From: Scytonema sp. UIC 10036
GTDB taxonomy: Bacteria; Cyanobacteriota; Cyanobacteriia; Cyanobacteriales; Nostocaceae
NCBI RefSeq assembly: GCF_009725235.1
Contig: NZ_WJFC01000087.1
Coordinates: forward strand, 1-49,151
DNA: 49,151 nt
Direction: 5' to 3'
Below are positions 1 to 8,269 of this stretch, one piece after another. Both the position numbers and the translations under genes were made by a program. The notes under the pieces are model-generated. The model was not told the DNA's origin, did not search any database, and was given only the letters and a program-made list of their open reading frames with translations. Positions within the stretch are counted from its first letter, which is position 1. Each line of letters starts with the position of its first letter.

Positions 1-2
1 GA

Positions 3-1052
3 ATATTTCTACTGTTTTTACTGTTATCTTTTCTCATAGGAAAATATACTCCTTTTTTTATAAGATTGCTGATCGGACAATTCTTTCCAAAACAACTGAC
101 AAGAGTTTATGAAAAATTAATTCACCCTGTTAAAAACCTAGTCAAACTTGCCAGTACATTAATTTTAATTTCTTTATCTTTCAATTGGATTGAAGAGTAC
201 CAAGCTGTCTATAACTTTATTAACCCTTTTATTGATTTAGCCGTCATTATTAGCGTTGCTTGGCTAGTCTCCCGTTTATTTCGTCAATTTCTCCTTGTTT
301 ATGGAATAGACTTACTCCGGAAGTTTGGTCGGGAAGTTGATGAGCTACTATTGGTATTTGAGACTTTAGCAAATGTGATTATTGGCTTTTTTGCCGTTCT
401 CGCTTTTGCCAAGAACCGATTTGACTTAATTGGCTTGGTTACAGGCTTGGGAATTGCGGGAGTAGCGGTTGCCTTTGCCGCTCAAAAGACTTTAGAGCAA
501 CTGCTCGGAACTATTGTATTGTATTTAGATCGCCCCTTTGTTCCTGGTGAATACATTCGCTTACAGCGTTCTCAACAAATTCCTGAAGGTCTCTTTGGTC
601 GAGTTGAATCCATTGGTTTACGCTCTACCAAGATTCGTACAGCAGCAAAAAGCACGCTTTTTATTGTACCAAATTCTATATTAGCAAATTTAGAAATTGA
701 AAATATTACTAGAGGGAAGAAGGTAATGGTCTTACTTTATATTGATTTTTTAAAGTTTTTAGAAGAACGAGAGCAAGCACTAGTGCAACAAGTCATTTCC
801 AAGAGCACTAACTCTTTATTTGGAATTGACCCAGGCAGTACCAATATTACTTTAACAGACGATTCTGAAAATCTGACAACCCATGCTAGAGTCACATTTT
901 TTATATTAGGTTCCAGTGACAATTCAATCCAATTAAGAAAGAGGTTGTTGGAGTTAGCAAATGAGAAAATTTCCAAGCAACTTCACAATTATGGAATTGC
1001 ATTTAAAATGCAAGAACCGACTATCTACGTAGAATCTCCTGTCACAATATAA
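3..1052 (+). CDS. MscS-family mechanosensitive ion channel, 5' partial
   Basis: A small-conductance mechanosensitive channel that would open under membrane tension to release solutes. Hydrophobic segments near the N-terminus are followed by the pore-lining helix rich in Gly and Ala (GLGIAGVAVAFAAQKTLEQL), then the MscS beta domain with GRVESIGLRSTKIRT and FIVPNSILAN, which are family hallmarks. The first in-frame start candidate is a TTG at 66, but the reading frame is open back to the window's first bases and encodes more hydrophobic residues there, so the true start lies outside the window. The C-terminal cytoplasmic region looks complete and ends 4 bp before the next gene, suggesting co-transcription. 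Family assignment is firm; the gating specificity is unknown. Confidence 0.9.
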   Translation: MFLLFLLLSFLIGKYTPFFIRLLIGQFFPKQLTRVYEKLIHPVKNLVKLASTLILISLSFNWIEEYQAVYNFINPFIDLAVIISVAWLVSRLFRQFLLVYGIDLLRKFGREVDELLLVFETLANVIIGFFAVLAFAKNRFDLIGLVTGLGIAGVAVAFAAQKTLEQLLGTIVLYLDRPFVPGEYIRLQRSQQIPEGLFGRVESIGLRSTKIRTAAKSTLFIVPNSILANLEIENITRGKKVMVLLYIDFLKFLEEREQALVQQVISKSTNSLFGIDPGSTNITLTDDSENLTTHARVTFFILGSSDNSIQLRKRLLELANEKISKQLHNYGIAFKMQEPTIYVESPVTI

Positions 1053-1056
1053 GTAT

Positions 1057-1860
1057 ATGTTCCTTGCCCTTGCCCATACAGCAGAATTGATGTTTGCTTC
1101 TTCAGAGCAAACGGTATCCAACTCTAATATCCTCTTGCTATCTGCAACCTGTGCGATCGCTTTAGCAATTGTACATTTGTTCTCCGGCAAACTACACTTG
1201 CTTAGAAAGACCCCACGCAATCAGTGGCTTTCTATTGGCAGTGGTGTATCTGTTGCGTATGTGTTCATCCATATTTTACCAGAATTAAATCTGGCACAGC
1301 AAACCATTGAAAGCAGTCTGGAGACTGCTCTTTCCTTCTTGGAACATCATGTTTATCTAGTTGCACTTTTGGGTCTAGCTGTATTTTATGGGCTAGAGAG
1401 ATATGCTATAGAATCACGCCAGCGCAATCAAAAAGTAGGTAAAGGAGATGTGACCTCTTCAGGTGTTTTTTGGATACATATCACTTCTTTTGCTGTTTAT
1501 AACGCCCTAATTGGTTACTTGTTGCTTCACCGAGAAGAACAGGGTATTCAAAGTTTGTTTCTCTTTTTCTTCGCAATGGCGTTACATTTCGTGGTCAACG
1601 ATTACGGTCTGCGCGAGCATCATAAAGCAATTTATGACCGGATAGGACGCTGGATATTAGCTGCAGCAATTATTGTCGGTTGGGTTATTGGTAGTGCAAC
1701 GGTAATCGATAAGGCAGCAGTTGCAGTTTTGTTTGCCTTTTTAGCCGGAGGTGTTGTTCTTAACGTTCTTAAGGAGGAACTACCAGAAGAACGAGAAAGC
1801 CGCTTTTTGTCTTTTGTTCTAGGTGCTGGAGCCTATACAATCTTACTTCTGGCTCTTTAA
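1057..1860 (+). CDS. Multi-pass membrane protein, unknown function (weak ZIP-like motif)
   Basis: A 267-residue integral membrane protein with about seven or eight hydrophobic helices. The stretch SGVSVAYVFIHILPEL, with His and Pro-Glu inside a helix, resembles the metal-binding helix of ZIP-type transporters, but no second metal helix with a matching His/Glu set is obvious, so transport is only a guess. The protein ends in a short hydrophobic helix at the very C-terminus. It starts 4 bp after the MscS channel gene on the same strand, which suggests a two-gene unit linked to envelope stress or ion balance. It converges on the SLH gene with about 55 bp between them. Confidence 0.6.
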   Translation: MFLALAHTAELMFASSEQTVSNSNILLLSATCAIALAIVHLFSGKLHLLRKTPRNQWLSIGSGVSVAYVFIHILPELNLAQQTIESSLETALSFLEHHVYLVALLGLAVFYGLERYAIESRQRNQKVGKGDVTSSGVFWIHITSFAVYNALIGYLLLHREEQGIQSLFLFFFAMALHFVVNDYGLREHHKAIYDRIGRWILAAAIIVGWVIGSATVIDKAAVAVLFAFLAGGVVLNVLKEELPEERESRFLSFVLGAGAYTILLLAL

Positions 1861-1916
1861 CCGAGTCCGCGCAATTGCCTCCACTTTTCACAGCCACTTG
1901 AGCTTGTAAGCGTTCA

Positions 1917-2816
1917 TCAGCGATCGATGCTTCGACCAACAATATAGTTAGAAGCTGGTCTAGTACTTTGAAGAGGTTCTAATCTTCCCTGATTGACCAA
2001 TGCTTGATGAACAAAAGCAGCAATATCTCCACGAGTGGCATTCTTGTTTGGATTGAGAATTCTAGTATTGGGATAATTGACCACAAGAGCAGCTTGAGTG
2101 GCTGCCGCAACATTGTCTACAGCATATTGAGGAATTTTATCCGCATCTGTATAGTAATTACTAACTACAACTGATGCAGGAGGTTGAGGTGCTGTTTTAG
2201 CAGCTTTTGCAGCTACCATTGGCTGCATTAAAGAAGTCATTGCTAGGGGAAAGAAAAACAGTTTTGTAGCTCTTTGACTCTTAGCAGGTTGAGTGGTTGC
2301 TTGAGGAGTTGATTTCTTCAAATTTAAGTTTTGCGTCAAAGACACTAACACCTCAACTCTAGAAACTGGTTGCTGAGGTTTAAAATATCCTCCCGGATAA
2401 CCATGCATAAATCCTGCTTCGTAGGCTTCTTCAATTGCTGATGCTGCCCAATAGCCAGCCTGAACATCTTTATAAACACTACCACTGGCTATCCGTCGCT
2501 CTTGGTTTTGGTGAAAAGCTTGACGAAGGACAGCGGCAAATTCATCTCGATTCACAGGACGGTTTGGTCTATAAGTGCCATCCAGATATCCAGTCACAAT
2601 ATTCCGTTCTGCCAGTGCTTCAATGAATGGCTGTGCCCAGTGGTCTGCAGTATCGGGAAAGTTGGCTGTTGGTTCTGGTGCGGCGTTCGCGTAGCCGCTG
2701 CTTTGCAGCATCGCTACCTTAGACACTGAAGTAACAAAGGGAACTACAGCAGTTGTTACTAGTCCTGTCAATAACAAACCTGCACTTGCTAATGACCAAT
2801 AAGAAAGGTTAAACAC
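1917..2816 (-). CDS. SLH-domain envelope protein
   Basis: A 299-residue exported protein that probably binds the cell wall or an outer-membrane-linked polymer. A signal-like hydrophobic segment at residues 8-30 precedes a short Pro/Ala region. Two clear S-layer homology domains follow: one starting FPDTADHWAQPFIEALAERN with the TGYLDGTYRPNRPVNRDEFA core, and a second starting near YKDVQAGYWAASAIEEA with HGYPGGYFKPQQPVSRVEV. A third, weaker SLH-like unit begins near YYTDADKIPQYAVDNVAAA and ends with NATRGDIAAFV. A low-complexity Thr/Gln/Ala linker separates units two and three. An in-frame dispersed repeat lies between the signal segment and the first SLH unit. It is a single gene with its own upstream region. 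Confidence 0.85.
   Translation of the reverse strand: MFNLSYWSLASAGLLLTGLVTTAVVPFVTSVSKVAMLQSSGYANAAPEPTANFPDTADHWAQPFIEALAERNIVTGYLDGTYRPNRPVNRDEFAAVLRQAFHQNQERRIASGSVYKDVQAGYWAASAIEEAYEAGFMHGYPGGYFKPQQPVSRVEVLVSLTQNLNLKKSTPQATTQPAKSQRATKLFFFPLAMTSLMQPMVAAKAAKTAPQPPASVVVSNYYTDADKIPQYAVDNVAAATQAALVVNYPNTRILNPNKNATRGDIAAFVHQALVNQGRLEPLQSTRPASNYIVGRSIDR
2680..2714. repeat. Dispersed GC-rich cyanobacterial palindromic repeat inside the SLH gene
   Basis: A GC-rich block containing GCGTTCGCGTAGCC and a nearby CTGCTTTGCAGCA palindrome sits in frame within the SLH gene, adding roughly a dozen residues between signal peptide and first domain. Its composition differs from the surrounding AT-rich coding sequence. 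Blocks of this kind are scattered in Nostocales genomes. Confidence 0.5.
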
Positions 2817-3272
2817 AGTAATTCTCCAATAGTTTTCAGCTTTTTCTTATAAAGAAGTTTAACAATTGTATTTTCTAAAAAGATTCTATCTCGTGGTATA
2901 AAATTTGTTTTTGCATATTTACATTGGATTGAAAAAGTCATGCGATCGCATTAAAAAAAATCTCATCAATTTCTCCACGAGTTTTCCACTATTTAAGATT
3001 AATGTATAAATATGGCATCCTAAATAAGTTACAAACAGTTAGAACACCGACTTCTTAAAGAAGTTGGGGTTCTGGACAACAGAATATTCACAAATCAAAT
3101 AGGAATGCTATATACTAAAGGAGCAACAAGATAGCTTAAAAAGCTTATAAGCTCGTGCAAATGTCAATTTGGTAAAAAAAGATAGGTTTAATTTTGTTAA
3201 AGTCTTCATTTCAGGGAAGAAATGAAGTTTTGTAAGAAAATTCTACAATCACAACTTAGGTGATCGTAACCG
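2817..3272. other. Intergenic region (456 bp) between SLH gene and hpnI
   Basis: No coding sequence is supported here. The region is AT-rich, contains one TGCGATCGCA site near 2941, and carries a strong hairpin repeat at 3041-3073. A smaller hairpin with arms 3204-3212 and 3219-3227 lies 45 bp past the hpnI stop and could weaken or stop transcription, though it lacks a clean T-run. The promoter of the SLH gene presumably lies at the left end. Confidence 0.5.
3041..3073. repeat. Hairpin repeat (16-bp arms)
   Basis: The arms AGAACACCGACTTCTT and AAGAAGTTGGGGTTCT are inverted complements with one or two mismatches and a single unpaired base between them. This type of imperfect palindrome is widely dispersed in filamentous cyanobacterial spacers. 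Confidence 0.6.
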
Positions 3273-4409
3273 CTAACCAAGCACAATCAAACCATCACCT
3301 TCAATTCGGAGTTTTCTTCCACGCCAATACACGTTTCTTCCAAAGCCACCTACAGCCCAGATAATAAAACTGAGTGCATCTCGTAACGGTACAATCCAAA
3401 GCCAAAGCAGGAGTTTGGGGCATTTCATACTAGAAATAGAGACAAGCACTTGTAGATAGCGGATGAGTAGTGTTGTCAGGCAAAGAGCGATCGCCCAACT
3501 CGAAAAGTGACAAAGCAGCAGTAGAGGAAGACAATACACAGTACCGTAACAGAACGCCATAGAGTAATACACAAAACCGCGATTAAAACGAATCGTTCTC
3601 GCCCAACGCAATTCTCGGTCATATAACTGCTTGATGCTTTCGTTTCCAGTGTCCCAATCAAGAATATAGTGGGATAACTCAACTTGATAGCCTGCTAATG
3701 CTGCTCTCTTGCCTAGGTTATAATCCGAACCTATGCGGTTTAATTGTAATCCTCCAAAGCTAGCGAGAGTTGCTTTATGTGTCGCAATGGTAACTCCTAT
3801 AGCTAACTGAAGACTGCCATCAAGAATACGGGCAATTAAGAGACTGGGAATAAAGTCTGCACAGCGTCCAAGAGAAGCTAAAGCAGCTCCTAAAAATTGA
3901 GGTTTGTAGCCTACGTAGGCACAGGTAATAACACTAGCTTTCTCAGTCATTAAAGGAGAAATGACACTTCGGATATAGTTTCGATTGACTCGAATATCAC
4001 CATCAGCAAAGATAATGAGTTCGTGCTGAGCTTGTTCTAGTAAATAACTTAAATTGCTATCCTTAAGATTGACGCCACGAGGTTCTAAACCCACAAAGAG
4101 CTTCACGCGGTTGGGAAAAGTAATAGCGAGCTTTTCCAACAGGGGGACAGCAGGATCGTTGGAATCGGTAACACCAAAAAGAACTTCATAGTTTGGATGA
4201 TTTTGAGTGCATAAAGAAGTCCAGTTTTCCCACGCTCCCTCATCAAGACCTCGGATAGAGACTAAGATAGAAACTGGGGTACTTGTAGCGATCGCAATTT
4301 CTTCTTGACTAGATGTATGAGATGAAAAAAACTGATAGGTGCTTAAAGCACACGCTAGGTAGAAAATAATTGAGCCACCTATCAGTATGAGGAACGCAAT
4401 TTCAAACAT
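3273..4409 (-). CDS. hpnI: HpnI-type hopanoid glycosyltransferase (GT21, ceramide glucosyltransferase-like)
   Basis: A membrane-bound family-2/21 glycosyltransferase expected to attach an N-acetylglucosamine to the bacteriohopanetetrol side chain. An N-terminal transmembrane helix (about residues 3-25) is followed by the GT-A domain: nucleotide-binding start TPVSILVSIRG, the metal-binding acidic motif FADGDIRV, and the acceptor motif LRWARTIR typical of ceramide glucosyltransferase relatives. Two or three hydrophobic helices follow near residues 275-365. Length (378) fits HpnI. It is the last gene of an hpnA-hpnH-hpnI order on the minus strand, which supports the hopanoid role over a general lipid glycosyltransferase. 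Context plus family gives good but not absolute confidence in the acceptor. Confidence 0.8.
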   Translation of the reverse strand: MFEIAFLILIGGSIIFYLACALSTYQFFSSHTSSQEEIAIATSTPVSILVSIRGLDEGAWENWTSLCTQNHPNYEVLFGVTDSNDPAVPLLEKLAITFPNRVKLFVGLEPRGVNLKDSNLSYLLEQAQHELIIFADGDIRVNRNYIRSVISPLMTEKASVITCAYVGYKPQFLGAALASLGRCADFIPSLLIARILDGSLQLAIGVTIATHKATLASFGGLQLNRIGSDYNLGKRAALAGYQVELSHYILDWDTGNESIKQLYDRELRWARTIRFNRGFVYYSMAFCYGTVYCLPLLLLCHFSSWAIALCLTTLLIRYLQVLVSISSMKCPKLLLWLWIVPLRDALSFIIWAVGGFGRNVYWRGRKLRIEGDGLIVLG

Positions 4410-4420
4410 TCTGTTGAAGG

Positions 4421-4530
4421 GTTAGTTGTTAGTGGTTAGTTGTTAGTGGTTGGTGGTTAGTAGCTGCACTTCTTCAACTGTATGGGCGCGGCGGCCTTGC
4501 GCCCCTACTAACAACTAACCACTAACTAAC
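4421..4530. repeat. Tandem TTAGTGG-type repeats forming a long inverted structure
   Basis: The left arm (4421-4463) is built of short direct repeats of the type GTTAGTTGTTAGTGG. The right arm (4505-4530) is its inverted complement. A separate GGGCGC/GCGCCC hairpin (4484-4504) sits in the loop. The right arm overlaps the last bases of hpnH including its stop codon. Such heptamer-based repeats are typical of Nostocales spacers; here the structure could modulate read-through from hpnH to hpnI. Confidence 0.65.
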
Positions 4531-5542
4531 GCCCAAAGAGTGCTTTAACAGAACGTCCTATATTATTGGGTTGCATGGCATCCATTGCAGCAGTTGGTTC
4601 GTAACCACAATGAACCATACAATCCGCACATTTAGGATTTCCACTCTTACGACCGTATTGATTCCAATCAGTTTTGTCTATGAGTTCTTGAAAAGTCTTG
4701 TAGTGACCTTCATTAAGAAGATAGCAAGGCTTTTGCCAACCAAGAACGCTGTAGCTAGGACTACCCCAAGGGGTACATTCATAATCTTTTTCACCAATTA
4801 AAAAGTCTAAAAATAGAGGATTGTGATTAAAGTTCCAGTTTTTTTGACCTGTTTTGTAAGGGGTTAAAATTTCTCGGAAAAGAGCTTGAGTTTGTTCGCG
4901 CTTGAGAAAATGGTCTTGGTCGGGTGCCCACTCGTAGCTATAGCCAGGGGAAATCATCATACCATCAATTCCAAGGTCGTTAAGGAAGCTAAAAAATTCT
5001 TGGATTTCTTTTGGGTCTGTTCCCTCAAAAATGGTGGTATTTGTTGTGACGCGGAACCCCTTAGCTTTCGCAGCACGAATTGCTTGAACGGCTGTATCAA
5101 ACACTCCTTTACGGTCAACACATTTGTCGTGTAGTTCCCTCATACCATCCAAATGTACGCTAAATGTCAAGTATGGAGAAGGTTCAAACTTATCAAGACT
5201 TTTCTCTAACAATAAACCATTTGTACAAAGGTAAATAAACTTTTTGCGTTCTACCAATCCTCTGACAATCTCATCGATTTGAGGATGAAGTAGGGGTTCT
5301 CCTCCAGGAATTGAAACAACAGGCGCACCGCACTCTTCTACTGCAGCAAAGCATTCTTCAGGAGATAAATGTTGCTTGAGAATCTCTTTAGGATGCTGTA
5401 TTTTGCCACAACCAGAACAAGCTAAATTACATCGGAATAGCGGTTCCAACATGAGCACTAAAGGAAAGTGCTTGCGTCCCAACAGGCGTTGAGTCACTAA
5501 GTACTTACCGACTTCCATTGCTTGTTGTAAATGAATTCCCAT
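4526..5542 (-). CDS. hpnH: Adenosyl-hopene transferase HpnH (radical SAM)
   Basis: HpnH is known to join the 5'-deoxyadenosyl group of SAM to diploptene, giving adenosylhopane, the first step of hopanoid side-chain synthesis. The radical-SAM cluster motif is CNLACSGC (Cys38, Cys42, Cys45). The SAM-binding GGEPLLHP follows, then YLCTNGLLL and [10 protein letters not shown] strands of the barrel. The C-terminal region carries extra cysteines ([18 protein letters not shown]) characteristic of HpnH. Length 338 is normal for the family. It lies between hpnA upstream and hpnI downstream on the same strand. The start [18 protein letters not shown] matches the usual family N-terminus. Confidence 0.93.
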   Translation of the reverse strand: MGIHLQQAMEVGKYLVTQRLLGRKHFPLVLMLEPLFRCNLACSGCGKIQHPKEILKQHLSPEECFAAVEECGAPVVSIPGGEPLLHPQIDEIVRGLVERKKFIYLCTNGLLLEKSLDKFEPSPYLTFSVHLDGMRELHDKCVDRKGVFDTAVQAIRAAKAKGFRVTTNTTIFEGTDPKEIQEFFSFLNDLGIDGMMISPGYSYEWAPDQDHFLKREQTQALFREILTPYKTGQKNWNFNHNPLFLDFLIGEKDYECTPWGSPSYSVLGWQKPCYLLNEGHYKTFQELIDKTDWNQYGRKSGNPKCADCMVHCGYEPTAAMDAMQPNNIGRSVKALFGR

Positions 5543-5614
5543 AATTCTCCTCTACACCTTGACATGGACTCAAGCTAAAAACAGTTTACATTTAACAGAT
5601 TGACTGATTTCATC

Positions 5615-5717
5615 TGTAACAGGACTTACCCAAAGCCCCTTTTTAAGGGGGGTTGGGGGGATCTCCAAAGCGTGAGATCCCTAAAATACCGTTGAGGTTG
5701 CGTCAGTCCTGTGTAAC
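5615..5717. mobile_element. MITE-like element with imperfect terminal inverted repeats
   Basis: The left end TGTAACAGGACTTACC and the right end (read inward on the other strand) GTTACACAGGACTGACGC form imperfect terminal inverted repeats. The interior holds a CCCCTTTTTAAGGGG hairpin and a GATCTC/GAGATC hairpin. About 100 bp long and non-coding, it sits in the spacer between hpnA and hpnH. This layout matches small non-autonomous elements common in Nostocales. No transposase is present nearby, so movement would need one supplied elsewhere. Confidence 0.55.
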
Positions 5718-5766
5718 TTTGGCAATTGTTTGGCATTACTAAAAAAATAGTAAAAAATTACTAATT

Positions 5767-6759
5767 TTATGCTATGTCAACGTATTTCTGAGCTATAAAC
5801 CAATTTACGGCATCTTGTAAAGCATTTATAATAGGGGACTGGGGCAAACCCAGTTCTCTGACTGCCTTTGAAGCATCGTAGTACATCGTTTGACGTGCCA
5901 TGCGAACCCCATCTAAAGGAACGGAGGGAGTTTTGCCCAAAGGAGCCAGCATTTTTTCATCTACCCAAGCAACGCTTAACGGTATCCAATAAGGAACGGA
6001 GATTTGAGGGGTGGGTATACCTGTAATTTCAGCAAGCTGTTCCAAGAGGGCTTTGAAAGAAAGGTTTTGGTGACCTAAAATATAGCGATCGCCTGTTTTT
6101 CCTTTTTCCAAAGCTAATATATGCCCCTTTGCGACATCGCGCACATCAATAAAATTCAAACCTGTATTCAAGTAGGCAGACATTTGCCGTCGGAGAAAGC
6201 GTAAAATTATATCACCAGTGGGAGTCGGTTTGATATCCATCGGACCAATAGGACTGCTAGGATTCACTATGACAATATCTTGACCGGAACGCACGGCAAG
6301 ATGAGCTTCTTGCTCGGCAAGATACTTAGACTTTTTGTAGTAACCAATAAGTTCCTCAAGAGGACTTTGATGAGTTTCATCCACAATTTTTCCCGATTTA
6401 TCGACACCAATAGCTGCAACAGAACTCGTATAAACTGTTCGTGCAATCCCTGCAGTACGAGCAGCAGCTAAGATATTGCGAGTTCCCAGGACATTATTTT
6501 GGTATAGTGTATCTTTGTCAGATTGCCACAAGGAATAATGAGCTGCAACGTGGAAAAGAACTTGGCAACCTCGAATTTTGCCGTGCAATTCCGAATCATT
6601 CAAATCGCCTCGAACAATTTCAACATCTAAGTTTTTTAAATTGTCTAAATTGCTGCTCGATCGCACAAGCGCTCTGACATTATAGCCCTCTTCAAGTAAC
6701 AACCTAACTAAATTGGCTCCAACAAAGCCTGTTCCACCAGTTACAAATGCTCGTGTCAT
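5767..6759 (-). CDS. hpnA: HpnA hopanoid-associated NAD-dependent sugar epimerase/reductase
   Basis: An extended short-chain dehydrogenase. The NAD-binding motif GGTGFVGANLVRLL is at the N-terminus, GDLNDSE follows, and the active-site Tyr-X3-Lys (YYKKSK) lies near residue 141. The family name HpnA comes from genes of this type found next to squalene-hopene cyclase and hpnH; its substrate is not firmly known. Length 330 is normal. It is first in the hpnA-hpnH-hpnI order, separated from hpnH by a spacer carrying a MITE-like element. Dihydroflavonol reductase relatives look similar, but the neighbours favour HpnA. Confidence 0.85.
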   Translation of the reverse strand: MTRAFVTGGTGFVGANLVRLLLEEGYNVRALVRSSSNLDNLKNLDVEIVRGDLNDSELHGKIRGCQVLFHVAAHYSLWQSDKDTLYQNNVLGTRNILAAARTAGIARTVYTSSVAAIGVDKSGKIVDETHQSPLEELIGYYKKSKYLAEQEAHLAVRSGQDIVIVNPSSPIGPMDIKPTPTGDIILRFLRRQMSAYLNTGLNFIDVRDVAKGHILALEKGKTGDRYILGHQNLSFKALLEQLAEITGIPTPQISVPYWIPLSVAWVDEKMLAPLGKTPSVPLDGVRMARQTMYYDASKAVRELGLPQSPIINALQDAVNWFIAQKYVDIA

Positions 6760-6887
6760 CAGATAAAAATCCTTATCAACTTATTGTTCGTTCTTTATCT
6801 TTGCCTTTTTTGGTCAAATCATCTGTCGATTGGAAAGCTAAATGTAGTAAGGTAGATACAAGGATACCACTTTCCTAACTCCGTACT

Positions 6888-7532
6888 ATGACTGCAACGC
6901 TCATTCAAAGTCCTGACAGGGTATTACTGAAGAATATTAGCTGGCAAACGTATCAATCTTTAGTTAAGGACTTTGAACAGCAGCCAGCTATCCGTCTTAC
7001 CTACGATCGCGGTTTGCTAGAGATTAGAATGCCATTAGACCCGCATGAAACTTATAAAAAACTACTCGGACGTTTAGTTGAAGTGCTGACAGAAGAACTA
7101 GGAATTGAAATCCGAAGTTTGGGATCTAGAACCTGCAGTCGCGAAGATTTAGAAAAAGGGCTTGAACCCGACCAATGTTACTATATCCAAAACGAACCAG
7201 CAGTTTGGAATAAAGAGCAAATCGATCTGACAAAAGATCCACCCCCAGACCTTGCTATTGAAGTCGATATTACCAGTAGTTCTATTGACAGACTAGATAT
7301 CTACTTAAATCTAAGCGTACCCGAAGTTTGGCGCTATGATGGTCAATCAATAATAATTTACTGTTTGGAAAATAATCAATACCAACTACGAGATCGTAGT
7401 ATTGCTTTCCCATCATTAGCAATCCAAGACCTTGAAAGGTTTTTGACTCTGAAGAAAACAACTAAAGAAAATGCTCTCATTCGCTTGTTTCGCGAATGGG
7501 TGAGGGAAAAGATGACGACGAACAGGTTATAG
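6888..7532 (+). CDS. Uma2 family endonuclease (DUF820)
   Basis: A PD-(D/E)XK-fold protein of the Uma2 family, hugely expanded in cyanobacteria. N-terminal SWQTYQSLVKDFEQQPAIRLTYDRGLLEIRMPLDPHE and central PPPDLAIEVDITSSSIDRL are characteristic; the Asp and Glu of the second motif are the expected metal ligands, while the usual downstream Lys is not evident, as in a common subgroup. Length 214 is normal. No specific target is known for most members; many are thought to be mobile-DNA related. It heads a short plus-strand run with the DUF433/DUF5615 pair. Confidence 0.85.
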   Translation: MTATLIQSPDRVLLKNISWQTYQSLVKDFEQQPAIRLTYDRGLLEIRMPLDPHETYKKLLGRLVEVLTEELGIEIRSLGSRTCSREDLEKGLEPDQCYYIQNEPAVWNKEQIDLTKDPPPDLAIEVDITSSSIDRLDIYLNLSVPEVWRYDGQSIIIYCLENNQYQLRDRSIAFPSLAIQDLERFLTLKKTTKENALIRLFREWVREKMTTNRL

Positions 7533-7567
7533 TTTAATATTTAAGAGAAAGAGTATTCAGTAATTTT

Positions 7568-7888
7568 ATGACAGGATCGCCAACTGTAGCAAAGCAGTAC
7601 GTTGAACAACGAAACAAAGGCTATTGGATTGAAGGGACTCGTATTTCTCTAGATTCGGTAGTTTACGAGTTTTTAAACGGTGAGCCTCCTGAAAGTATTG
7701 CTAAAAACTTTCCGTTGCTCACTCTAGAACAGATTTATGGTGCTATTACCTTTTATCTTGCTAATCAAGAGTTAATTGACACTTATTTAAAAGAGGCGGA
7801 AGAAGAATTTGAGAAATTGCAACAATCGCTTAGAGAGAAAAATTCATCCTTATATCAGAAATTGAAAGCTGCTCAAATGCAAAAATAA
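7568..7888 (+). CDS. DUF433 family protein, probable antitoxin
   Basis: A 106-residue protein. Its core GYWIEGTRISLDSVVYEFLNGEPPESIAKNFPLLTLEQIYGAITFYL is the DUF433 domain, a small winged-helix-like fold. DUF433 proteins are commonly paired with DUF5615 PIN-like proteins and are regarded as antitoxins. The C-terminal third is a charged amphipathic helix (EEAEEEFEKLQQSL region) that could bind the toxin. The partner gene begins 9 bp downstream, consistent with a bicistronic unit. Confidence 0.85.
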   Translation: MTGSPTVAKQYVEQRNKGYWIEGTRISLDSVVYEFLNGEPPESIAKNFPLLTLEQIYGAITFYLANQELIDTYLKEAEEEFEKLQQSLREKNSSLYQKLKAAQMQK

Positions 7889-7896
7889 AGCAAAGC

Positions 7897-8250
7897 ATGA
7901 CAAAAGTTCGATTTCAAGCAGATGCGGATCTTAAACAAGCAATTGTAACTGGTACTACACGCAGGGAACCAAGTATTGATTTCCAATCAGCAAATGGAGC
8001 AGAGCTTGAGGGTAAGACAGACAAAGAGGTACTAGCCATAGCAGCGCTTCAGGGAAGAATTATTGTCACTCACGACCGTAAAACTATGCCTATTGAGTTT
8101 GGTGAGTTCATAATGTCACAAACCAGTTCAGGTGTGTTAATTATTCCTCAAAATATGTCAATCAGTGACGCAATTGAAGGATTGCTTCTCATTTGGGGAG
8201 CTTCTAACACTGAGGAATGGATTAATCAGATAATGTCTCTTCCTTTATAA
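7897..8250 (+). CDS. DUF5615 PIN-like protein, probable toxin
   Basis: A 117-residue PIN-like protein. It has an early FQADADLKQAIVTG segment with acidic residues, then DKEVLAIAALQGRIIVTHDRKTM, the second acidic cluster (T-H-D) typical of DUF5615, and SSGVLIIPQ. PIN-fold proteins cleave RNA. The DUF433 partner immediately upstream supports a toxin-antitoxin-like module. The canonical DUF5615 start usually contains a more acidic motif (LxDEN), here ADADLK, so activity may be altered. Confidence 0.8.
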   Translation: MTKVRFQADADLKQAIVTGTTRREPSIDFQSANGAELEGKTDKEVLAIAALQGRIIVTHDRKTMPIEFGEFIMSQTSSGVLIIPQNMSISDAIEGLLLIWGASNTEEWINQIMSLPL

Positions 8251-8269
8251 GAAATGGAATAATAAACAA

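Noticed and set aside
1140..1170. GCGATCGC-type palindromes as regulatory sites
   Set aside because: These HIP1 octamers are spread over the whole window in genes and spacers and mark cyanobacterial DNA generally.
3204..3227. Hairpin after hpnI as a rho-independent terminator
   Set aside because: The stem is AT-rich with nine pairs and no proper T-run on the minus strand; left as a possible weak signal only.
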